Assembly (NCBI GenBank): GCA_934699065.1
Contig: CAKUWD010000025.1
Span: 1-19,710, forward strand
Source: an uncultured Treponema sp.
Lineage (GTDB): Bacteria > Spirochaetota > Spirochaetia > Treponematales > Treponemataceae
DNA length: 19,710 bases
Reading direction: 5' to 3'
In this document: positions 7,044 to 14,947 of the stretch, one piece after another
Layout of the letters: each line of letters opens with the position of its first letter
Position numbering within the stretch: position 1 is the stretch's first letter
Notes under the pieces: model-generated
Seen by the model: only the letters and a program-made list of their open reading frames with translations
Databases searched by the model: none
What the model was told of the DNA's origin: nothing
Position numbers and translations under genes: made by a program

Positions 7044-8168
7044 CTACTTGCTCTCGCCCTTCTTTTTTCTGTCAAAGAGCTTTGAAAGCTGAGTCTTAAA
7101 CAGGAACATAAAGGCACACGAATAAATGATGATAGATGAAATCAGATCCGCAATCTGAGGATTAAAATATTTTGTATCAATAAAGCTTCCGCCCTGAGTG
7201 ATGTGCTGAATAAAGTAGCCCGAGAAGATTACACCGATTGGATTAAGCTCACCAAGGAAGGCAACCGCAATTCCGTTAAAGCCCATGGCAGGAACCGTTG
7301 AGCTAGTTTTCCAAGGCTGAACATCAGTCAGATAAAAGAGAGCCGCAGCAAGACCCGCAATTGCGCCGGAAACTGCCATTGTCAAAATCAGGTTTTTCTT
7401 GTCTTTCATACCGGCATATTTTGCAGCATGCTTATTCAAACCGGTTGCACGAAGCTCATAACCAAGCACAGTCTTTTTCAAAACGATATTCACACAAATT
7501 GCAACCAGAATTGTCAAAGGAATAGCAATTGAAACATACTCGTTGTCGTGGAAGATTTTTCCCAGCCCAAGAGTTGGAAGTAAAGAATCAGGTGAAGTTG
7601 AAGTAATTGAAAAAGTTTCAGATTTACCAACATTCATTACACGCTCATTCTGCATAAGCACGTTCACAATATAAAGCGAAATCCAGTTAAGCATAATTCC
7701 CGCAATAACTTCATTCACATTACAGAAGGCTTTAAGAAGGCCCGCAAGACTAGCCCATACAGCAGCACAAATAACTGCCAGCAGCAAACAAAGCCACCAT
7801 GGCAAATGCCAGGCAAGCGCGCACCACAATGAAATACCAATTCCTATACAGTACTGGCCGGCAACACCAATGTTGAACAGTCCTGATTTATAGGCGAACA
7901 AAACAGCAATACCACAGAGAATAAGAGGAACAGCCTTTACCAGAGTCTGGCCCAGGTAGTAAAGCTTTTTACCGTTATTTCTGTAGTACATAAAGTTTTT
8001 CAAAATTACACTGATTGCCTTTGGAGCATGCTCAGCATTAATAATCAAAAGAATTATAAAACCAACAATAATTCCAACAAGCGCACAGATTACTGCAGAC
8101 GCAATTGAGCGGAAGGTATCGGAAGCAAACATTGCCTTAAATTTGTTTTGTTTGATTGTACCACTCAT
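7044..8168 (-). CDS. Nucleoside ABC transporter permease (first; PnrD/NupB-like)
   Basis: A 374-residue membrane protein of the BPD_transp_2 permease family, the longer partner of the permease pair. It has an N-terminal helix after a short cytoplasmic tail, then multiple hydrophobic helices with FAYKSGLFNIGVAGQYCIG, NEVIAGIMLNWIS and GFNGIAVAFLGELNPIG, all characteristic of this permease. A good GGAGGG Shine-Dalgarno (complement of 8176-8181) lies 7 bases before ATG 8168. The ATPase stop codon is immediately adjacent (TAA followed directly by ATG), so translation is probably coupled. It pairs with the downstream permease to make a heterodimeric channel for nucleosides carried in by the PnrA-like lipoprotein; this is inferred from operon context. 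Confidence 0.9.
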   Translation of the reverse strand: MSGTIKQNKFKAMFASDTFRSIASAVICALVGIIVGFIILLIINAEHAPKAISVILKNFMYYRNNGKKLYYLGQTLVKAVPLILCGIAVLFAYKSGLFNIGVAGQYCIGIGISLWCALAWHLPWWLCLLLAVICAAVWASLAGLLKAFCNVNEVIAGIMLNWISLYIVNVLMQNERVMNVGKSETFSITSTSPDSLLPTLGLGKIFHDNEYVSIAIPLTILVAICVNIVLKKTVLGYELRATGLNKHAAKYAGMKDKKNLILTMAVSGAIAGLAAALFYLTDVQPWKTSSTVPAMGFNGIAVAFLGELNPIGVIFSGYFIQHITQGGSFIDTKYFNPQIADLISSIIIYSCAFMFLFKTQLSKLFDRKKKGESK

Positions 8169-9725
8169 TTATGCTCCCTCCTTTGCTGCGCCCACATTTC
8201 GCTTTGCACCAGCCATATAAAGTCCAAGCTCTTCCGGACTTGTCTGCTTTGGATCCAGCTCTCCGACAATTTCACCTTCGTACATTACAAGGATTCTGTC
8301 GCTGAGATTCAAAACCTCTTCCAGCTCATAAGAAACCAGAAGAACAGCCTTGCCTGCATCACGGTCTGCAATAATGGCTTTATGAAGATATTCAATGGCA
8401 CCAACGTCCAGACCACGGGTTGGCTGAACTGCAATGAGAAGTGAGTGTGCCTTGTCCAGCTCGCGGCCAACAATTGCCTTCTGCTGATTTCCACCCGACA
8501 TTGCACGGGCAATTGTTTTGTTACCCTGTCCGCTTCGAACATCATATTTATCAATCAGCTCCTGCGAATAAGCAGAAACTTCTTTATTTTTTATAAAATG
8601 ATTTTTCTGGAACTGAGGCTCCCAATAACGCTGAAGTACCATGTTCTGTTCAAGAGTGTAATCAAGGACAAGGCCGTGCTTGTGGCGGTCTTCCGGAACG
8701 TGACTCATGCCGGCCTTGCTTCTTTCGCGGATAGATTTTTTTGTGATGTCCACACCACCAAGAATGATTTTTGAGTTAGCATGTGGAGCAAGTTTTTCGA
8801 GACCCGTGAGTCCCTGAATAAATTCAGACTGTCCGTTTCCGTCGATTCCCGCAATGCAAACGATTTCACCGGCACGAACCTGAAGACTTACGTTATTTAC
8901 GGCTAACTTTTTATGAAGATGACTTTCTACACAAAGGTTCTGGACGTCGAGAATAACTTCGCCCGGCTGAGCAGGAGCTTTGTCTACAGTGAACTTTACG
9001 TCGCGGCCAACCATCATGCGGCTGAGCTCTTCCTTGCTGGTATTTGCAATATCAACAGTGCCGATGTAACGTCCCTTACAGAGAACAGAACAACGGTCCG
9101 AAACTTCCATAATCTCGTTGAGCTTGTGAGTAATAAAGAGAATTGATTTTCCTTCTGCTGCAAGATTTTTCATAATCTGCATGAGTTCTTTGATTTCCTG
9201 AGGAGTAAGAACTGCAGTAGGCTCATCAAAAATCAAAATCTCGTTATCGCGGTAGAGCATCTTTAAGATTTCTACGCGCTGCTGCATACCCACGGTGATG
9301 TCTTCGATTTTTGCATCCGGGTCAACAGCAAGGCCATATTTCTGACTAAGATTGATGATTTTTTCACGGGCAGATTTGCGGTCTACAAAACCATTTTTTA
9401 CGGTTTCACTGCCCAGAATGATATTATCAAGAACGGTAAAGACTTCTACAAGCTTAAAGTGCTGATGCACCATTCCAATTCCAAGAGCTGTAGCATCGTT
9501 TGGATTTCGGATTTCAACCTTTTTCCCGTTCTTATGAATTTCACCCTCTTCCGGCTGATAAAGACCAAAAAGGACACTCATCAGAGTAGATTTTCCGGCT
9601 CCATTTTCGCCAAGCAGGGCATGAATCTCGCCCTTCTTAAGCTGCAGGGTGATATTGTCATTCGCAATAATTCCTGGGAAACGCTTAGTAATATTAAGCA
9701 TTTCAATGATGTATTCTTCACTCAT
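8169..9725 (-). CDS. Nucleoside ABC transporter ATPase, two ABC domains (PnrC/NupA-like)
   Basis: A 518-residue cytoplasmic protein with two fused ABC domains, as in importers for ribose and nucleosides. Domain 1 has Walker A GENGAGKS (39-46), VHQHFKLV after the Q-loop position, a degenerate signature (VGMQQR, 145-150) and Walker B LIFDEPTAVL (164-173). Domain 2 has a degenerate Walker A (GIDGNGQSE, no Lys), an intact signature MSGGNQQK and Walker B LLIAVQPTRGLD. Such asymmetric sites are the family norm: one competent and one degenerate ATP site. The start has no Shine-Dalgarno and lies 8 bases after a TATAAT box, suggesting a leaderless mRNA. It is followed without a gap by two permease genes; the lipoprotein receptor gene lies upstream behind a terminator. 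Confidence 0.94.
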   Translation of the reverse strand: MSEEYIIEMLNITKRFPGIIANDNITLQLKKGEIHALLGENGAGKSTLMSVLFGLYQPEEGEIHKNGKKVEIRNPNDATALGIGMVHQHFKLVEVFTVLDNIILGSETVKNGFVDRKSAREKIINLSQKYGLAVDPDAKIEDITVGMQQRVEILKMLYRDNEILIFDEPTAVLTPQEIKELMQIMKNLAAEGKSILFITHKLNEIMEVSDRCSVLCKGRYIGTVDIANTSKEELSRMMVGRDVKFTVDKAPAQPGEVILDVQNLCVESHLHKKLAVNNVSLQVRAGEIVCIAGIDGNGQSEFIQGLTGLEKLAPHANSKIILGGVDITKKSIRERSKAGMSHVPEDRHKHGLVLDYTLEQNMVLQRYWEPQFQKNHFIKNKEVSAYSQELIDKYDVRSGQGNKTIARAMSGGNQQKAIVGRELDKAHSLLIAVQPTRGLDVGAIEYLHKAIIADRDAGKAVLLVSYELEEVLNLSDRILVMYEGEIVGELDPKQTSPEELGLYMAGAKRNVGAAKEGA

Positions 9726-9733
9726 AAGAAAAA

Positions 9734-9762
9734 ATTATACTATAAATTGAAGGGGTTTTAAA
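9734..9762 (-). promoter_or_regulatory. Promoter of the nucleoside ATPase-permease operon
   Basis: On the minus strand TTTAAA (9757-9762) and TATAAT (9734-9739) are 17 bases apart. The ATG of the ATPase gene follows 8 bases after the -10 box with no Shine-Dalgarno. The promoter lies directly downstream of a terminator, so the transporter can be expressed separately from the receptor. Confidence 0.65.
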
Positions 9763-9763
9763 C

Positions 9764-9799
9764 AAAAAAAGCGTGAACTCCGAATTGAAGTTCACGCTT
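9764..9799 (-). terminator. Intrinsic terminator downstream of pnrA
   Basis: AAGCGTGAACT (9769-9779) and AGTTCACGCTT (9789-9799) form a perfect 11-base-pair stem. Read on the minus strand the stem is followed by seven T (complement of 9764-9770). It would stop transcripts coming from the pnrA-like gene before the second promoter. Confidence 0.82.
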
Positions 9800-9802
9800 A
9801 AT

Positions 9803-9981
9803 CATCGTATAGTCGGCAAGCACAGCTTGCCTCTGAGGCGTTTTTTCGATAATCCTAAATGTGTAAGGCCGCTGGCGGCCGGTGTTCTATAGCAGGGCGT
9901 TAAAAAAATTGCATTGCAATTTTTAGCCCTACCACCATCCCGCTGCCGCAGCCCGTTTTTTAACGGATTTTCGATTTTAGC
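9803..9981. other. Hairpin-rich spacer after pnrA
   Basis: This gene-free stretch holds successive palindromes: GGCAAGC/GCTTGCC (9815-9831), GGCCGC/GCGGCC (9867-9880), a nested AT-rich stem inside AGGGC/GCCCT (9894-9930, with AAAAATTGC/GCAATTTTT), GCTG/CAGC near 9942-9952 and CCGTT/AACGG (9953-9966). No convincing coding frame is present. It looks like a mosaic of repeat-derived hairpins; some may end or stabilise the pnrA mRNA. Confidence 0.55.
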
Positions 9982-11094
9982 CTACTTAATATTCTGATAA
10001 TAATTAACCTTTACAGAAGTAGCAGGGGCATTTTCGATATCGTTAGAAACTGCAACCTTCTTTTCGAATACATCACCAACAAGCTTCTTGTATTCTTTTT
10101 CAGAGAAGTTCTTCATTGTCCAGGTGTCTGTAGGAAGACCAACATAGTTTACAGAAAGATCATTTCCAGAAACAAGACCGAGAGTTGCAACCTTTCCAGA
10201 GTAGTCAGCCCACTTTCCAGCCTGAATTGCAGAAAGAGCAGCGTTAACTGTTGCACCAAGCCCCTTCATAGCAGAAGTTACGTGCATACCTTCACCATAA
10301 CCGTTAATCTGAGCTGTCTGATCAACGTCAACACCAATTACCTTTCCGCCAACCTTTGCAGCAGCTTCACAAGCAGATGTCCAGATTCCACCACCACAAG
10401 CGAATACAACTTCTACACCGCGATTCTTGTACCATCCGTCCATAGAAGCAGTAATTGTCTGGTCACCATAGAACTGTCCGCCGTAAACGTATTCAACAGT
10501 TACATCACCGACAACTCCAAGCTCTTCTGCAGCCTTGTTAGCACCCTGAACAAATCCATAGCCATAGCGGATAACTGCAGGAACAGCCATACCACCAAGG
10601 AAGCCAAGGTGACGGAAGCCTTCTTTTACAGCAGCATAACCTGCGAAGAAGCCTGGAAGCTCTTCCTGATAAACTGCACAGAATACGTTAGCTGGAACAG
10701 CCTGTCCACCGAGGTCGCCTTCGCCGATATCAAGACCAACAAACTTTGCATCAGAATAATCCTTTGCAACCTTTACAATGGCCTCACCAAAAAGGTAACC
10801 AGGAAGAACGATTACATTGTAACCATCCTGATAAGCAGCATCGATAGAAGCAACGCGGTCTGCAGTTGAATCTCCGGCTGGCTTGTAGTACTGGAACTGA
10901 AGTCCGTTTGCATCTGCATAATCTTTACAAGCCTGATAGGTTGTCTGGTTGAATGACTGGTCTGTAATGTCTCCAGAGTCAGTTACCATAGCAATCTTAA
11001 TAGATGTTTTTGCAGCACTCTTTCCTGCTTTCTTTGAACAAGCAGTTGTCATTACAAGTGCAGCAGCCACTAAAACAAGGGCAAATTTTTTCAT
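9982..11094 (-). CDS. pnrA: BMP family purine-nucleoside-binding lipoprotein (PnrA/TmpC-like)
   Basis: A 370-residue lipoprotein: the signal MKKFALVLVAAALVMTTAC ends in Cys19, so it is anchored at the periplasmic face of a membrane. The mature part is a periplasmic-binding fold of the BMP/Med family, with VTDSGDITDQSFNQTTY near the start (family norm D-x-G-x-x-D-x-SFNQ), VGLDIGEGD, LGFLGGMAVPAVIRYGYGFVQGA, VVFACGGGIWTSACEAA and VIGVDVDQ. The closest well-studied relative I recognise is PnrA (TmpC, TP0319) of Treponema pallidum, which binds purine nucleosides. The genes for its ATPase and permeases follow on the same strand. A GGAGGA Shine-Dalgarno (complement of 11102-11107) lies 7 bases before the ATG, and a strong promoter lies just upstream, in line with high expression of this abundant lipoprotein class. 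Confidence 0.93.
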   Translation of the reverse strand: MKKFALVLVAAALVMTTACSKKAGKSAAKTSIKIAMVTDSGDITDQSFNQTTYQACKDYADANGLQFQYYKPAGDSTADRVASIDAAYQDGYNVIVLPGYLFGEAIVKVAKDYSDAKFVGLDIGEGDLGGQAVPANVFCAVYQEELPGFFAGYAAVKEGFRHLGFLGGMAVPAVIRYGYGFVQGANKAAEELGVVGDVTVEYVYGGQFYGDQTITASMDGWYKNRGVEVVFACGGGIWTSACEAAAKVGGKVIGVDVDQTAQINGYGEGMHVTSAMKGLGATVNAALSAIQAGKWADYSGKVATLGLVSGNDLSVNYVGLPTDTWTMKNFSEKEYKKLVGDVFEKKVAVSNDIENAPATSVKVNYYQNIK

Positions 11095-11133
11095 TCTAAA
11101 GTCCTCCGAAAATGAAATAAAATTTACCTTGAG

Positions 11134-11162
11134 ATTATAGAGAATTTTTTCTTATTTGTCAT
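11134..11162 (-). promoter_or_regulatory. pnrA promoter
   Basis: On the minus strand ATGACA (11157-11162) and TATAAT (11134-11139) are exactly 17 bases apart. The -35 box overlaps the stop region of the MATE gene. The predicted leader is about 33 bases and includes the GGAGGA ribosome-binding site. This is the best consensus promoter in the window. Confidence 0.78.
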
Positions 11163-12475
11163 TCCTACGCAGATACAGATACGCACCCGCGCAAATAAAT
11201 GCCGAAAGTAAGCTTCCAAGCGGCGCTGCACAGCCCATTGGGAAGAGAGTGTCTGGCCAGAACTTTGATGCCAGATAAGCACCCGGAATGCGGATAAGAA
11301 CGATTGAAATTGAATTATGTATAAATGAAATAATTGATTTTCCCATTGCGGTAAAGTAGCCGCTGAAGCAGAAGTGGATGGCAGCAAGTACACAGTCAGT
11401 TACGTAAGATTTAAGATACTGGGTTCCCAAAGTTACTACAATTTCGTCGCGGGTAAAAAGGCTGATAACCGGATGCGAAATAAACTGGAAGGCTATGGCA
11501 AAAATTGCGCCGATTCCAACGGCAATGGCAGTTCCAGCCCAAAAGGTTTTTCGCGCCCGGTCCTGAAAGCCCGCCCCTATATTCTGAGCCGCAATAGCGC
11601 TGATGCTGGAAAGCATGCTGGAAGGAATAAGGAAAAGAAAGCAGATTATTTTTTCTACTATTCCAACGGCGGCTGCAACATTTACACCGCGGCGGTTTGC
11701 AATAATTGTAATTACGATAAAAGAAATCTGAATAAAGCCGTCCTGACAGGCAACCGGCACTCCGATTTTTAAGATTGCACTCATTACTGTATGGTCAATC
11801 TTAAGGTCGCTTTTTGTAAGCTTGAGGCTGCGGGTTTTTATAATCGCAATCAAGCTGATGATTACACTGACTGCCTGAGCGATTACCGTGGCAATTGCGG
11901 CACCTTCTGCCTGCATTCCGAATACGCCCATAAAGATGTAGTCGAGAATGATGTTGAAGGTACAGGCGATGATTACAAAAATCATAGGACTTTTTGAATC
12001 GCCCATGCCGCGGTAAATCGAGGCAATTACGTTATAAGCAACAATAAAAGGAATTCCAAAAAAGCAGACGCGGAGATAAGCCACAGTCTGGTCTATGCTT
12101 TCCGGCGGAGTTGAAACAAGACTTACTATTCCGCGGCAGGTCGCAAGCAGGATGATTGTCACGATGACAGAAAAAATCAGAAAGAGGGTTATTGTGTTGC
12201 CGGTTACTTTTGAAGTGCGCTTTCCGTCTTTGGCTCCCACGGCCTGACCTATCAAAACGGTGCCGCCCATTGCAAGGCCCACGATGATTACCGTGAGCAT
12301 ATGCATAACCTGACTTCCAATAGACACCGCAGAAATTACAGCCGCGCCGTTGAACTGGCCCGCAATGAAAAGGTCTGCCATACCGTAGAGTGTCTGTAAG
12401 AAATAAGACAGCAGATACGGCAGGGAGAAAAGAACGATATTTAAGGATTGAACCCTCTGTAAGATTTTTTGTCAT
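11152..12475 (-). pseudogene. MATE family multidrug efflux transporter with frameshift near the start
   Basis: A multi-helix membrane protein of the MATE (MatE, PF01554) family, expected to export drugs or metabolites in exchange for Na+ or H+. From ATG 12381 an intact frame of 409 residues reads MADLFIAGQFNG... to stop at 11152, with VLIGQAVGAKDG and the family two-bundle pattern of helices. The family's usual N-terminus is present but split between frames: MTKNLTEGSILK is read from ATG 12475, and IVLFSLPYLLSYFLQTLYG, leading into MADLF, is in the other frame. The switch lies at about 12438-12442 in CTTAAATATC, where adding two bases (a longer A-run) or skipping one would restore the protein. 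The downstream frame has a TGA at 12474-12472 and no upstream ATG. Options are a true mutation, a sequencing error, or frameshifting. Starting at 12381 would lose much of the first helix. A repeat ends 12 bases upstream of ATG 12475. Confidence 0.8.
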
Positions 12476-12487
12476 AAGTATTCCAAT

Positions 12488-12587
12488 GTGGTTTCGATAC
12501 GCCACTTCGCGTCGTTTGCATCCATAGTAATTATTTTCTAGTGCGCTCTCGCGCACGATGCATACGCCCTTCGGGCACTCAACCACC
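12488..12587. repeat. Palindromic repeat copy split by a 58-base insert
   Basis: The arms GTGGTTTCGATACG (from 12488) and CACTCAACCACC (to 12587) belong to the repeat family, but lie about 100 bases apart. ATACGCC occurs at 12497-12503 and again at 12562-12568. Removing one ATACGCC and the 58 bases between the two leaves a 35-base canonical copy with core GCCC-TTC-GGGC. The insert contains GTGCGC/GCGCAC and TTTGCATC/GATGCA inverted repeats. Confidence 0.7.
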
Positions 12588-12621
12588 GGTGGTTGAGTAG
12601 GCAAAGCCGTATCGAAACCAC
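12588..12621. repeat. Palindromic repeat copy between lysA and MATE gene
   Basis: A 34-base copy abutting the split copy head to head (CCACC|GGTGG at 12587/12588). The core is GGC-AAA-GCC. It lies 12 bases after the lysA stop codon on the minus strand. Confidence 0.88.
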
Positions 12622-12633
12622 ATCATTGAGATT

Positions 12634-13875
12634 CTAGAATAATCTCATTAAATCTTCAATTGTCTCGCGGCGGCGGATAAGCTTTACGCTTCCATCCTTG
12701 CATATGAGAACCTCTGCAGGACGTGGGCGGCTGTTGTAAGTTGAACACATAGACCAGCCGTAAGCACCTGTGTCGAGAACGCATGCAAGGTCACCGCGCT
12801 TCATTTCCGGAAGCTGACGGTCCTTAGCAAGAAGGTCGCCGCTTTCGCAGATGTTACCGGTTACTGTCTGTTCCATAAGATTATCGCGGGCTACAACCTT
12901 TCCTTCGCGGATTACTTCGATATCGTGCCAGCTGTCGTACATGCTTGGGCGAACAAGAACGTTCATACCGATATCAGTTCCGGCAAAAGTTTTTCCGTTG
13001 TTGTGCTTTACTGCATGAATGCGGCCAAGAATTACACTTCCCTCAGCAACGCAGAAACGGCCAGGCTCGCTCTTAAAAAGCGGAGCTCGTCCGTACTTTG
13101 CAACAAAGTCATCGAGAATAGGCTCAAGGCGCTTTTTAAAATCTTCCATTGGGAAAACTGCTTCATCATCCAGCTTGTGATATGGAATACCGTAGCCGCC
13201 TCCAAAGTCGATGAACTCAAGGTCTTTAAACTGAAGGGCAATTCTCAAAATGTTTGTAACTGCATCAAGATAAGGCTGTGGATCCATAAAAAGCGAACCA
13301 ATGTGCTGGTTGATTCCTGCAATTGTAAGATTATATTTTGAAGCAATTTCAAAAATCTGTGGAATAAATTCTTCGGAAATTCCAAACTTGGTTTTCTTAC
13401 CACCGGTAACTACCTTTTCGTGGTGGCCGGCTCCTACACCAGGATTGATGCGCACTGCAACCTTACCGCCCTTGTTGAGTGAGCCGTAAAGCTCAAGCTG
13501 AGCAAGAGAGTCGCAGCTGGTCATAATTCCCTTATCAATTGCAAACTGCATTTCTTCTGCACTAACGTTATTTGGTACAAAGAAAATACGTTCCTTTGGA
13601 AAGCCTGCCTTAAGCAGCATCTGGATCTCGCCAACACTCATTGCATCGCAGTTGTTTCCTTCTTCCAGGGCCAGCTTAAGAATGTGGATATTTGTGTTTG
13701 CCTTTACCGAATAGTTTGCAGTATAAGGATACTTTGTGATTACCTTTGCAACTGCGTCCATACGGTTACGAAGAATCTTTTCGTTGTAAACGTAGAGAGG
13801 TGTACCATATTCCTGGGCGATTTTTTCAGGATTATTGCCTTCAAAGAAATTTACTGCTTCAATAAATGAATTCAT
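12634..13875 (-). CDS. lysA: Diaminopimelate decarboxylase LysA
   Basis: A 413-residue PLP-dependent fold-III decarboxylase converting meso-diaminopimelate to L-lysine and CO2 (EC 4.1.1.20). The PLP lysine is Lys58 in YSVKANTN (55-62). Other motifs: HIGS (191-194), GGGYGIP (225-231), EPGR (270-273), CESGD (343-347) and DTGAYGWSM (368-376), which provide PLP-phosphate and substrate contacts. Length fits the family. A strong AAGGAG (complement of 13881-13886) precedes ATG 13875. It lies downstream of ddh, separated only by a heptanucleotide tandem repeat, and both probably form one transcript with the TrmB-type gene. Together with ddh it completes the last two steps of lysine synthesis by the dehydrogenase branch. 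Confidence 0.97.
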   Translation of the reverse strand: MNSFIEAVNFFEGNNPEKIAQEYGTPLYVYNEKILRNRMDAVAKVITKYPYTANYSVKANTNIHILKLALEEGNNCDAMSVGEIQMLLKAGFPKERIFFVPNNVSAEEMQFAIDKGIMTSCDSLAQLELYGSLNKGGKVAVRINPGVGAGHHEKVVTGGKKTKFGISEEFIPQIFEIASKYNLTIAGINQHIGSLFMDPQPYLDAVTNILRIALQFKDLEFIDFGGGYGIPYHKLDDEAVFPMEDFKKRLEPILDDFVAKYGRAPLFKSEPGRFCVAEGSVILGRIHAVKHNNGKTFAGTDIGMNVLVRPSMYDSWHDIEVIREGKVVARDNLMEQTVTGNICESGDLLAKDRQLPEMKRGDLACVLDTGAYGWSMCSTYNSRPRPAEVLICKDGSVKLIRRRETIEDLMRLF

Positions 13876-13892
13876 GTTATCTCCTTTTGATA

Positions 13893-13941
13893 TAGCTGTT
13901 AGCTATTAGCAGTTAGCACTTAGCTAGTTGCTAATAGCTAT
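13893..13941. repeat. Heptanucleotide tandem repeat, seven TAGCNNN-like units
   Basis: Seven successive 7-base units begin at 13893: TAGCTGT, TAGCTAT, TAGCAGT, TAGCACT, TAGCTAG, TTGCTAA, TAGCTAT. Within it TAGCTATTAGCA (13900-13911) and TGCTAATAGCTA (13929-13940) form a perfect 12-base inverted repeat. It fills most of the ddh-lysA gap, just before the lysA ribosome-binding site. Confidence 0.85.
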
Positions 13942-13942
13942 C

Positions 13943-14923
13943 CTAGAGCAAGTGAGCTCTAATTTCTTCACCTGACAATGGGCTCAGGTATGCTGGTGCA
14001 ATGTCGAATACTGTTTTACAACCAGTCTGGCCTTCCTTGTTCAGGCGGTAAACTGCGCGGGCATAAGCTACGAGAACGCTTGATGTGAATGCAGGGTTTG
14101 AGTCGAGTTTGAGGCTGTACTCAATAACGTTATTGAATTCATTGTCCCAGCCAGTCTTTCCTGTACGGATTACAAAACCACCGTGTGGAATACCAGAGTG
14201 ATTCTTTTTCAATTCTTCTTCACTGATGAAGTTTACAGTTGTATCATAGTCTGCAAAGTAGTTTGGCATTTCTTTAATTTCTTTTTCGATGCGAGCCTTG
14301 TCTGCACCTTCCTCTACTACAACGTAGCATTCGCGTGTATGCTTCTGGCGTGTTGTCAAAGTTGGGTTTGAACCAGAACGAACTGCATCCAAAGCAGCCT
14401 GTACAGGAACTGTATACTGACGTGCATCCTTAACACCTTCAATGCGGCGGATAGCATCTGAATGTCCCTGGCTTACTCCCTTTCCCCAGAAAGTATAGTC
14501 ACTACCGTTCGGTAGGATGCAGTTAGAGTAAAGGCGAGCAAGGCTGAAAAGTCCTGGATCCCAACCACAGCTGATAAGTGCTGTATGCTTAAAGTCCTTT
14601 GCAGATTTATCTACATTTGCAAAGTGCTCTGGAACTTTTGCGTGTGTATCAAAGCTGTCGATTACATTGAAATATTTTGCATATTCTGGAGTCTGTTTTG
14701 GAAGGTCAGTTGCAGAACCACCACAGATAATAAGAACATCAACATCGTTCTTGTGTTTTTCAACTTCAGAAATGTTGTATACAGGAACTCCTGCAGTAAG
14801 AATCTTTACACTAGCAGGGTCGCGGCGTGTAAACACTGCAGTCAATTCACAATCTGGATTCTGCTTAACAGCAGCCTCAACACCTTTTCCAAGGTTACCA
14901 TAACCTAAAATACCAATTTTCAT
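13943..14923 (-). CDS. ddh: meso-Diaminopimelate D-dehydrogenase
   Basis: A 326-residue NADP-dependent enzyme (EC 1.4.1.16) that makes meso-diaminopimelate directly from tetrahydrodipicolinate, ammonia and NADPH, bypassing the acylated intermediates. The N-terminal Rossmann fold starts with GILGYGNLGKGVE (4-16). Substrate-domain motifs are ISCGWDPGLFSLARL (117-131) and WGKGVSQGHSDAIRRI (146-161), plus HGGFVIR and an EYSLKLDSNPAFT stretch near the C-terminus. Length is that of the family. GAGGT lies about 6 bases before ATG 14923. It precedes lysA in the same direction; a repeat (14948-14982) separates it from the upstream regulator. The well-studied treponemes T. pallidum and T. denticola are reported to use ornithine in peptidoglycan, so here the pathway may serve lysine supply; that is inference. 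Confidence 0.96.
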   Translation of the reverse strand: MKIGILGYGNLGKGVEAAVKQNPDCELTAVFTRRDPASVKILTAGVPVYNISEVEKHKNDVDVLIICGGSATDLPKQTPEYAKYFNVIDSFDTHAKVPEHFANVDKSAKDFKHTALISCGWDPGLFSLARLYSNCILPNGSDYTFWGKGVSQGHSDAIRRIEGVKDARQYTVPVQAALDAVRSGSNPTLTTRQKHTRECYVVVEEGADKARIEKEIKEMPNYFADYDTTVNFISEEELKKNHSGIPHGGFVIRTGKTGWDNEFNNVIEYSLKLDSNPAFTSSVLVAYARAVYRLNKEGQTGCKTVFDIAPAYLSPLSGEEIRAHLL

Positions 14924-14947
14924 AAATCTACCTCACTTATTCTTAAA

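Noticed and set aside
9803..9981. Hairpin-rich spacer as a riboswitch or structured RNA gene
   Set aside because: The hairpins look like repeat mosaic; no known riboswitch core or tRNA-like cloverleaf could be traced.
10282..10869. 195-codon open frame on the plus strand opposite pnrA
   Set aside because: It is antisense to a clear BMP-family lipoprotein and has no recognisable domain or ribosome-binding site.
12032..12604. 190-codon minus-strand frame as a separate protein
   Set aside because: Only its short MTKNLTEGSILK stretch is meaningful, being the displaced MATE N-terminus; the rest is repeat DNA and an out-of-frame reading of the MATE gene.
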